48,776 nt of DNA from Fulvivirga sp. (GTDB lineage: Bacteria; Bacteroidota; Bacteroidia; Cytophagales; Cyclobacteriaceae). Positions 17,634 through 24,513 of this stretch are shown here, piece after piece. The translations under genes and the position numbers were made by a program. The DNA is taken from contig JANQLQ010000039.1 of the NCBI GenBank assembly GCA_028280565.1, positions 1-48,776 on the forward strand, written 5' to 3'. The notes below the pieces were generated by a model that saw nothing but the letters and a program-made list of their open reading frames with translations, was not told the DNA's origin and did not search any database. Positions within the stretch are counted from its first letter, which is position 1; the number at the start of each line of letters is the position of its first letter.

Positions 17634-18838
17634 TTACACCGTAGCGCGATACATGGTATCTACCAAAGTGGCCGTTCTTGTCCAAGTTAGGTCCCTCAAA
17701 TTATTTTCTCCTTTTCTTTTGATCTCTTTTGCCAGCGAGGGATACAGGACCAGGCCGTTGATCGCATTAGCTAAAGCATCGGTATCCCAAAAGTCGATCT
17801 TTATGGCAGATGACAATACCTCGGATACACCGGATTGCTTCGATACAATGACGGGTACTCCCGACCTTACAGCTTCGAGCGGAGCTATTCCAAAGGGTTC
17901 GGATACGGACGGCATGACGTAGACATCTGACATCCCTAGCACCTGGTCTACCTGCCGACCTTTTAAAAACCCTGTGAAGTGGAATTTTGAAGACATCTTA
18001 TGCTGGGCCACTTTGAGGATCATTTTGCTCATCAGGTCGCCATTTCCAGCCATAACAAAACGCACGTCACTATTCGTCTCTAAAACTTTCTTAGCGGCAT
18101 CAATGAAATACCCCGGCCCTTTTTGGTAGGTAATCCGCCCCAAAAAAGTGACCACTTTTTCTTTAATACACCGGGTAGAGGGGTTTTAACCTTTTTGTTA
18201 GACGTGGTGATACCATTGTAAGATACGATCACTTTTTCTCCCGGGATACCATATTTCTCAATGATCGTTTTCCTAGTGAGTTCGCTTACCGCGAAAATCA
18301 CATCTGCCGAACGCATTCCTAAAGCCTCGAGGTGGAATATCGTAGGGTTCACTTTAGGAGACCTGTCATACTCCGTGGCGTGAACATGAACGAAAAGCGG
18401 CTTGCCGCTAAGAGCCTTAGCAGTAATGCCTGCCGGGTAGGTAAGCCAATCATGGGCATGGATCACGTCAAACTCACTGGCCTTTGCCACGGTCTCCATA
18501 GCACAAGTATACCAGTACACCTCTTCGTAAAGCCGGGCGCCATAGCCCCCGGAAAAAGGATAAAGCGACCTTGGTGGATTACTCCCCTTAAACAGGTGAT
18601 CCCTTTCCAACTGGTCAAGGCCTGTCATAGCTTTATCTACTTTATGGGTATCGATGGGTACACCGCTGGCGCTTATAATAGAAAAAGATTTCCGTCTCTT
18701 TTTCACGTCGGCATGGGGAAGCATAAAATCTATTTCCACCCCTTTTTTCAAAAGTGCTTGGCTCAGCCCGTGACAAGCCGTTCCTAAACCCCCGGATATA
18801 TACGGTGGGAACTCCCACCCAAGCATTAAAACACGCAT
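17634..18838 (-). pseudogene. GT4 glycogen synthase, interrupted by a frameshift
   Basis: Two frames together make a normal GT4 glycosyltransferase of about 400 residues. The first part (18838 to about 18160) has the start MRVLMLGWEFPP, the GGLGTACHGLSQAL nucleotide-sugar loop and VIHAHDWLTYPAG. The second (about 18160 to 17634) has VTFLGRITYQKGPGYFIDA and the SEPFGIAPLEAVRSG motif with the E-x7-E pair. The frame breaks at a run of five A (minus strand; 18156-18160 on the plus strand). One extra A would restore GVLKKKVVTFLGR. This is either a true single-base deletion or a homopolymer error in the assembly. The intact GH57 partner and full motifs on both sides favour an error or a very recent mutation. 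Confidence 0.85.
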
Positions 18839-18897
18839 ATGATTTCTTTTGTTGGTTAATTAGTGACTAAAATAAAATTTGCCTTTTGGCTTTTTAA

Positions 18898-18931
18898 TGA
18901 TACATGTTCCAACAAGTACTGATTTATATCA
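18898..18931. promoter_or_regulatory. Tandem Crp/Fnr-type sites before the glycogen synthase
   Basis: TGATTTATATCA at 18920-18931 is a full match; TGATACATGTTC at 18898-18909, exactly 22 bp away, keeps the left half only. The near site ends 60 bp before the start codon at 18838. Confidence 0.5.
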
Positions 18932-19065
18932 AGCTTTTTGACATTGTGGGGTATGGAATGCCTCATGAGCAAATGGTCATAGCGTACAAGCCCCTTGCAT
19001 TTCACATTCGAGGATCGTCAAATTAAATCCAACCCTCTCCCATTTTGTCACGTGTCAACCCGCTT

Positions 19066-19099
19066 TGATCCATATCAAAGGGCTCGATGACCTCCATCA
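19066..19099. promoter_or_regulatory. Tandem TGAY-N4-RTCA pair before the coiled-coil lipoprotein
   Basis: TGATCCATATCA (19066-19077) and TGACCTCCATCA (19088-19099) start 22 bp apart. The first is embedded in TTTGATCCATATCAAA, a perfect match to the FNR consensus TTGAT-N4-ATCAA. The near site is 79 bp upstream of the ATG at 19179. The 340-bp gap 18839-19178 holds this pair and the divergent one at 18898-18931, and no gene. Confidence 0.65.
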
Positions 19100-19178
19100 A
19101 TCCAATTTCCATGCTTATTGTATTCCTTTGTGTCGTTAGGAAAAGGTCGAGTGAGGGAAAATCATAAACTATAACCAC

Positions 19179-20087
19179 ATGAAAAGATCATACATCCTCC
19201 TAATCTGCCTGGGGTTTTTGAGTACTTGTCAATACCGGGCTGAAAAAAGGGCACTTCAAGCCAAAATCGACAGCTTGGAAATAGAGAACCAGCAGCTCTC
19301 CAGTGGCCAGCTGAAAATGACCATGACCGTGGAGGAGTACCGGCTGGCATTAGGCGAGATCAACAAAAACTTGGCCTCCATAGACGAAACTAAAGCCCTC
19401 GTAAGGTCATTATCACCTGAAACCGGGCAGCAAGATGCCCCGGTTATCGAAAGCATACAGCAACACATGATCAATATTGGTGCCTTGCTAGAAAACTCCC
19501 GGCTAAAGATTGTAGCCTTAGACAAGCATTTGGAAAAACTAGGCAAAGACTCTGCTGATAAAAACAAAGAATTATTAGCGTTAGATACGAAATTAAAGGA
19601 GATGGCCGAGAGGTTCTTAAAGAAGGAGATGGAAATGTATGACTTGGAAGAAGAGCTTCGGGCACAGATCAGCAATATGCAGATCATTATGGATGAACAA
19701 CTCAAAAAATCACACCAGTTGGAAGCCTTACTGAATCGTGCCTTTTATATCAAAGGAACGAGCAAGGAGCTGAGAGAATTGGGTATCATCAAACAAGAAG
19801 GGGGTTTCATAGGGCTGGGACGTGTAAAAGTATTGAATGCATCGGCTCCTAGTACACTTTTTGAACAAGTCAAAAAAGATCAAACCTTATCCATAGTCCT
19901 TTCCTGTAAAAAGGCCAAGCTGATCACATCACACCCCGAGGACAGTTACACCTTTCAGGGAGATAGCTTGATCGATCGCCTTTACATCCGGGATCCATCC
20001 TTTTGGCGGAATACTAACTACCTGGTGATAGAGGTAGACAAGGAAGTAGGCCCTGAAAAAGACGATGATGTTTACCCGGCTTTGTAG
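19179..20087 (+). CDS. Coiled-coil lipoprotein, function unknown
   Basis: A 302-residue envelope protein. The signal peptide ends in the lipobox LSTC (Cys17). Residues about 20-190 are a long coiled coil with leucine and charged heptads. A conserved-looking C-terminal globular part begins AFYIKGTSKELRELGIIKQEG and continues with GGFIGLGRVKVLN. The 'Y-GT-KEL-E-GII-GG' block with the preceding coiled coil recalls a family of Bacteroidota lipoproteins sometimes named after a collagen-binding adhesin; that match is from memory and does not prove a function. A perfect Fnr-like site pair upstream links it to the proposed stress regulon. Confidence 0.7.
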   Translation: MKRSYILLICLGFLSTCQYRAEKRALQAKIDSLEIENQQLSSGQLKMTMTVEEYRLALGEINKNLASIDETKALVRSLSPETGQQDAPVIESIQQHMINIGALLENSRLKIVALDKHLEKLGKDSADKNKELLALDTKLKEMAERFLKKEMEMYDLEEELRAQISNMQIIMDEQLKKSHQLEALLNRAFYIKGTSKELRELGIIKQEGGFIGLGRVKVLNASAPSTLFEQVKKDQTLSIVLSCKKAKLITSHPEDSYTFQGDSLIDRLYIRDPSFWRNTNYLVIEVDKEVGPEKDDDVYPAL

Positions 20088-20282
20088 AGGCATATCCTGG
20101 ATAGCTGCTGCCGGGGAAATGGAAATGAGTAAATGTACTATACCACAAGCCTTGGAAAAGTGTAATGCCATTCAACCCGCGCTGTTTCAAAAATGAGCTT
20201 TAAGTACCGTCTATTACGGGGTATGGTATAGTGTAATCCTTCAAAACTGGTCCTGGACAGAAATCTATTAAAAAAGAAAGCT

Positions 20283-20702
20283 ATGAACACAAAACACGTT
20301 ATCATTACTGGCTTAATACTATTTACCTGCACGTCGTGCACCACCTCTGGCTTATTTTTTTCTACCCATCTGACGAATGTAGAACTTTCAGAAAGTAATT
20401 ATAAGATCGTAGCCAAAAATGTAAAAGGCGAGGCCCAAGCCGAATACATCCTAGGTCTCAGCGCTGCATTCCGTGGAGAACTACAAACACTAGCCATTGC
20501 GCGGATCGGGGGAGAAGAAATGCTATACCAGCAAGCAATGGAAAACCTTTGGGAAAATTTCGAAACCCAATACTCCCAGCCTGTAGAAGGAAGAAAATTG
20601 GCGCTGGTCAACGTGCGATATGACTCTGATGCCATCAATTTACTGCTCTACACCCGGCCTAAAATCTCTATTCGCGCAGATATTATCGAGTTTAGCCCCT
20701 AA
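20283..20702 (+). CDS. DUF6567-like lipoprotein
   Basis: A 139-residue lipoprotein with lipobox TSC at Cys19 (LILFTCTSC). After it come LTNVELSESNYKIVAKNVKG, AEYILGLSAAFRG and EGRKLALVNVRYDSDAINLL, ending in ISIRADIIEF. This order of blocks is that of the DUF6567 family, small lipoproteins found mainly in Bacteroidota, function unknown. It is 195 bp from the previous gene in the same direction; the gap shows no clear terminator or paired operator. Confidence 0.75.
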   Translation: MNTKHVIITGLILFTCTSCTTSGLFFSTHLTNVELSESNYKIVAKNVKGEAQAEYILGLSAAFRGELQTLAIARIGGEEMLYQQAMENLWENFETQYSQPVEGRKLALVNVRYDSDAINLLLYTRPKISIRADIIEFSP

Positions 20703-20769
20703 GATTATGTTAGGTGTAATTTGACAGTTATATTATTACTTTGCTAGGTTAAGTCATTGATAAACCTAT

Positions 20770-21030
20770 ATAGTATTGGGTCGTGAGTCTTTTAGTCTTG
20801 AATAGGCTGCTGACAAATGGTGAAATTTGTTCCCTTTCCGAAGGGTATCAAGTACACCACATCCTCATACCATGCTTCCCAGCTAAACGGGCTCTTTTTC
20901 ATCTACAAAACGCCGGGGTTAGCAGCGTAACGGGTTTTTATTTTATGGTAAAACTTAGACCCTATCTATGTTCTACGTGTCTCTTTAAATTACTCAATAC
21001 TCACGACTCAATACTCAATACTATGGACTC
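20770..21030. repeat. Dispersed palindromic repeat family R2, copy 2
   Basis: The left end TAGTATTGGGTCGTGAGTC (20771-20789) is the inverse of the right end GACTCAATACTCAATACTA (21006-21024). The body carries CCCAGCTAAACGGGCTCTTT, close to CCCGGCTAAATGGCCTCTTT in the copy at 46431-46630. At about 260 bp it has the size and symmetry of a non-autonomous mobile element. It occupies most of the 20703-21085 gap, in which I see no gene. Confidence 0.72.
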
Positions 21031-21052
21031 GATATGCCGCCTGTTAAAGAGC

Positions 21053-21079
21053 CGCCATTCTCCATAATGGGTAATGGCG
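21053..21079 (-). terminator. Possible hairpin terminator after the Gfo/Idh/MocA gene
   Basis: CGCCATT (21053-21059) pairs with AATGGCG (21073-21079) over 13 bases, starting 7 bp beyond the stop codon of the minus-strand oxidoreductase gene. There is only a weak U-stretch after it, so activity is uncertain. Confidence 0.35.
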
Positions 21080-21085
21080 ATTATC

Positions 21086-22702
21086 TTATCCCATCGTTTC
21101 CACTACCGAAGCAGGGTTCATAATACCATGGTATATGTTTTCAGTGTCTGCTAATAAGATCCGGTCTAGTTCCTCACCTGGCATTGCCACGATCTCCTCT
21201 TTAGCGGGGTCCCATTCTATCCTTCTCCCGATCTTATAGGCTAAACCCGCCATGTGGGCCGTTATAGCCTCTTCAAACCCTTCATCAATACCACAGCTTG
21301 GTTCACCTCCATGCCTGATACAGCTTAACCATTCTTTAATATGCAGGAAGGTAGAATCGACACGTTTCCCATCGCGGTAGGTCCATAGTAAACCTTTATC
21401 CGCAAAATATTTAGAGGTGGCCGAGGTTACCCCATCCATAGCATTAGCAGCAGGGTCATAACTATAGATGGCATCTCCTCCCTCTATGATATCCTGCTCG
21501 ATCATAGATTTGAAACGTTTTGAAGCAGGATCGGCATAGATCGTCAAGCTATTTCCCAACTCCATGGTAGCGTCGTTACCCATAAGTATAGTTCGCCGGT
21601 TGTGCTGGTTTCCTAGCGTAGCACTGTATACGAGTGTCATACCTCGTGTTTTGTCGTTCCTCTCACCGGACACAAAACCCGGGTACTCCATATTTACCTG
21701 GTAAACATCCGGCACGTTGCGTCCGTCCCTGTGGGTGTAGATCCCACCGGAAGCCGTTACGTATTGAGGAATACCCATGTTAAGAACACAGTTTACCCGG
21801 TCATAGTCATGGGTCATAAGGTCGCCAGACAGTCCTGAGCCATAGGCCCACCATTTTCTCCACCTGAAAAAATGCTCTTTATTAAAGGGGATCTTAGGGG
21901 CATCTCCCAAGAATTGGTCCCAATCAATGGTTTGCGGGCTTGCTTTTTCATGGATATGATACTGCCATGCGCCGTTGTCCGAATTCCTGTTGGTATTGGC
22001 TTGTATCAGTGAAATATGCCCCAAAATATTTTTTTTGATGATATCTTGTGCCGTTAGGAAACTTTGGGTTTGCCTGTGCTGGTGTCCCACGGCGAAAACC
22101 ACTTTCGGGTTATTTCTGACCGCGTCACGCAAAGCATAGGTTTCGGCAATATTGTGTGTCATAGGCTTTTCCACGTACACATGCTTCCCAGCTTCTATGG
22201 CCGCTATGGAGATGGGGGCATGCCAGTGGTCTGCCGTAGCAATGATCACGGCATCTACATCGCTCTTTTCCAAAAGCTCTTGGTAAGAACGGTATCGTTT
22301 TACATTATTACCAAAAGATTCTAAAGCACTTTCTGCTCTTACATCAAAAAGATCGCACACCGCGGTGATCTGTGTGTTCAGGTTTTCTTGATCCTTAAAC
22401 GCTTTCAGCCCTCCCTCACTGGTCCTTTCCAGCCATTGACGTGTAGCATGCCCTGAAGCACGGCACAGGTGTTCTCCACGGCCTCCAAAACCAATGATGC
22501 CTATTTTTATCGGATCCCCGCTCATTGATCCCACCGGGGGCGGAGGAGAAGCACTGATATTCAATGAGTTTAGGATCTTTTCTTTTTGACTTTGCGCAGA
22601 TAGGCTTTCACTTAAAGCGCCGGCTAAAGCCCCACCTACGATAGGTATCCCGGCCAACCCTTTTAAAGCAGACCTACGGCTGAGTTTATTTTCGTCTTCC
22701 AT
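21086..22702 (-). CDS. Gfo/Idh/MocA family oxidoreductase with Tat signal
   Basis: A 538-residue NAD(P)-dependent oxidoreductase. The N-terminus has a twin-arginine motif (SRRSALK, residues 8-14) and a hydrophobic stretch rich in Ala and Gly, so the protein is exported folded, probably with its cofactor. The Rossmann fingerprint is GIIGFGGRG at 68-76, and the family's cofactor-binding EKP is in HVYVEKPMTHN. Periplasmic members in Bacteroidota act on sugars or inositols, or on glycans by a redox-assisted mechanism; the substrate here is unknown. It follows the DoxX gene by 16 bp and is probably cotranscribed with it. Confidence 0.9.
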   Translation of the reverse strand: MEDENKLSRRSALKGLAGIPIVGGALAGALSESLSAQSQKEKILNSLNISASPPPPVGSMSGDPIKIGIIGFGGRGEHLCRASGHATRQWLERTSEGGLKAFKDQENLNTQITAVCDLFDVRAESALESFGNNVKRYRSYQELLEKSDVDAVIIATADHWHAPISIAAIEAGKHVYVEKPMTHNIAETYALRDAVRNNPKVVFAVGHQHRQTQSFLTAQDIIKKNILGHISLIQANTNRNSDNGAWQYHIHEKASPQTIDWDQFLGDAPKIPFNKEHFFRWRKWWAYGSGLSGDLMTHDYDRVNCVLNMGIPQYVTASGGIYTHRDGRNVPDVYQVNMEYPGFVSGERNDKTRGMTLVYSATLGNQHNRRTILMGNDATMELGNSLTIYADPASKRFKSMIEQDIIEGGDAIYSYDPAANAMDGVTSATSKYFADKGLLWTYRDGKRVDSTFLHIKEWLSCIRHGGEPSCGIDEGFEEAITAHMAGLAYKIGRRIEWDPAKEEIVAMPGEELDRILLADTENIYHGIMNPASVVETMG

Positions 22703-22718
22703 TTTGAAATGTCGTTTA

Positions 22719-23210
22719 TTAGGTAGTGGGGTTGTTTTTTAATTTCTTTTTGAATAAGAGCTCCACGCCGAAGTAACTTGCCGTAGGGAACTGGACGAGG
22801 ATGGCCAACGCCGCAGCTTCTATCAAATTTTTATTGATAAGAAAATAACTGCCTTCAGAGGGGCCTGTCACCTCCCATCCGGGCAATGGAGGATACGCTA
22901 AGTAATATAAAATCAACAGCCCGATCCCAAAATAAGAAAACAATTTGGTCCAGAAACCTAAGGTGAGCGACAGCCCTACCAGTATCAGCAAGGCTATGTT
23001 AAGAAAATCAATAGCCCCGATCATGGCATCACCAGCCAGCCATTGAAAAAGCCCTTTAAATGGACCGCTGGAACCCGCCAGGTATCCTTTTGCCGTCCAA
23101 GAAGGATTGAGGAGTTTGATCAAACCCTCGTATAAAAAGTGCCACCCAATAAATAATCTTAGAAGGACTAGGGCATTAAGTTGTCCTTTTGAATAACTGT
23201 CATTTTTCAT
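22719..23210 (-). CDS. DoxX family membrane protein
   Basis: A 163-residue inner-membrane protein with four hydrophobic segments (about 12-32, 65-85, 88-108 and 128-146). The opening LNALVLLRLFIGWHFLYEGLIKLLNPSW is split by the family's typical 'R-fiGw-fl-eGl-Kl' pattern. DoxX proteins are linked to quinol or thiosulfate oxidation and to other redox membrane complexes; the exact role is unknown. In Bacteroidota a DoxX gene next to a Tat-exported Gfo/Idh/MocA gene is a familiar pair, and the 16-bp gap supports joint action, perhaps in returning electrons. Confidence 0.85.
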   Translation of the reverse strand: MKNDSYSKGQLNALVLLRLFIGWHFLYEGLIKLLNPSWTAKGYLAGSSGPFKGLFQWLAGDAMIGAIDFLNIALLILVGLSLTLGFWTKLFSYFGIGLLILYYLAYPPLPGWEVTGPSEGSYFLINKNLIEAAALAILVQFPTASYFGVELLFKKKLKNNPTT

Positions 23211-23620
23211 GGGAATAGTTTAGATCATATTTGTATGGATATTTAAAATTGCCAAGAAAAATACGCAAAAAAATCGTATTTGCGATATAATTCCCCCCGG
23301 TAGGTCAAGCTATGATTTGGGCGGTATCTTGGCTCTATTCATCTATTAAAGACTTTACTACTGCGTATAACATCCCTGGCCGGAGCTATCTCCAGGCAAG
23401 GGTATGGACTAAAGGGTTAGTTGTGGTATTGGGTTGCTGCGTGATTAAAATGTAATGAATTATGGCGGTTAAACTCATTTTCAAGGCCCGTTCTTAAAGT
23501 CGGCAGTCGGCAAAAGACAGTCAGCAAAAAATAGGGTTGCCGACTGATCGAAAGTTTCCTGGCACCGCAAAACATAATTCATCCTATACCCGGTTAACTA
23601 GTCACTTGATATGACCTACA
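23211..23620. repeat. Intergenic space with a partial R1 repeat
   Basis: Bases 23488-23550 (CCCGTTCTTAAAGTCGGCAG ... GGGTTGCCGACTG) are the core of repeat family R1, whose complete copies are at 43555-43728 and 48358-48557. The AGTCGGCAGTC and GACTGC words can pair to form a hairpin. No gene is seen. TGACCTACATCA at 23612-23623 overlaps the end of the DUF892 gene and matches the operator core, but it has no 22-bp partner. Confidence 0.6.
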
Positions 23621-24136
23621 TCAGTCCCCCTGGCTGATCATTTGGGCTTTTCTATTCACTACTTCTTCCGCGATAATGGCCAGCTTTTTATCCATATTTT
23701 TTTCCTCTTCCAGGTTTTCATGGATGATCGCTCCCAACGGATATTGTCCCAGCATATTAGCATAGGTACATATTGCTCCATAACTCGCGATCTCATAATG
23801 ATTTACATGCTGTATAGCTGTAATGATAGCGGCATCCATCACCTCGGGATCGGCGCTCATCTTTACCAAACTTTTCAGGCGGCTGATCAAAGCCTCGATA
23901 ACTTCTGCCTCTTTCTTTTTTTGTTTTACATATAAAATATCAAAGGCCCGCTTAAGCCTCATGATCTGGTCTTCATTAGTAGCAATATGTTTTTCAACAG
24001 CTTCTAACAATTTAGGCTCCGTAATATTTGTTTTTATTTTCTGTAACGCTTTTACCAGTTGCTTCTCACCATTGTATAATTCCTGCAACTGCTCCACCAT
24101 GAGGTCTGTCAAATCAAATATTTTGTTGTCTTTCAT
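23621..24136 (-). CDS. DUF892 (YciE/YciF) ferritin-like protein
   Basis: A 171-residue all-helical protein. The opening DLMVEQLQELYNGEKQLVKAL, with its E-L-Y-x-x-E-K-Q signature, and the later HVNHYEIASYGAICTYA motif are those of the DUF892 family. Members have a four-helix ferritin-like bundle in which paired E and ExxH residues (here E18 and later HYE) may bind a di-metal centre. They are typically stress-induced in enterobacteria and other groups; the reaction is unknown. Two full operator matches lie 168-201 bp upstream, so a long untranslated leader or a distant activator site is implied. Confidence 0.88.
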   Translation of the reverse strand: MKDNKIFDLTDLMVEQLQELYNGEKQLVKALQKIKTNITEPKLLEAVEKHIATNEDQIMRLKRAFDILYVKQKKKEAEVIEALISRLKSLVKMSADPEVMDAAIITAIQHVNHYEIASYGAICTYANMLGQYPLGAIIHENLEEEKNMDKKLAIIAEEVVNRKAQMISQGD

Positions 24137-24303
24137 CTTTCAAAAAGTTTTAAGGTCTATAGTATGTTCGTTACCAGTATTTTGTGTCTTAGCTTTTACC
24201 AAAGTCACTACCCTTATGGGTATATTTCTCTTCTTTTGCTCCGTCACTCGGGGTATCAATTTTTCCCCGGCATAAAACTAGCTGTGTAGGGCAGAAAAAT
24301 CGA

Positions 24304-24337
24304 TGATAGCCATCAGTTGACATTTTGATTATGATCA
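24304..24337. promoter_or_regulatory. Tandem TGAY-N4-RTCA pair before the DUF892 gene
   Basis: TGATAGCCATCA (24304-24315) and TGATTATGATCA (24326-24337) both fit the strict TGAT-N4-ATCA form and start 22 bp apart. The only gene they can serve is the minus-strand DUF892 gene that starts at 24136, because the next gene on the other side ends here. Confidence 0.65.
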
Positions 24338-24356
24338 CCAGTATGTTGATATTTAT

Positions 24357-24445
24357 CCCGTTCTTAAACCTGGGTTAAAGTCGGCAGTCGGCAATAAGCA
24401 ATCGGCTACCCTACTTTTTGCTGACTGCCTATTGACTGCCGATCG
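24357..24445. repeat. Partial repeat of family R1
   Basis: CCCGTTCTTAAA, AGTCGGCAGTCGGCAATAAGC, TCGGCTACCCTA and GACTGCCTATTGACTGCCG reproduce the inverted core of family R1 without its TTAAGTTAAG ends. The DUF892-dnaE gap of 377 bp consists of this copy, the operator pair and the DUF892 leader. Confidence 0.6.
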
Positions 24446-24513
24446 CGAGCTTCCCAATTACCGAAATACAGATCACCATGTGCCCTGCTTGTCCATTAAC
24501 GTATGACTGGACA

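Noticed and set aside
18080-18187. Programmed -1 frameshifting in the glycogen synthase
   Set aside because: The run AAGAAAAAG does not give a matched slippery heptamer and no downstream stimulatory hairpin is evident; a deletion or sequencing error is simpler.
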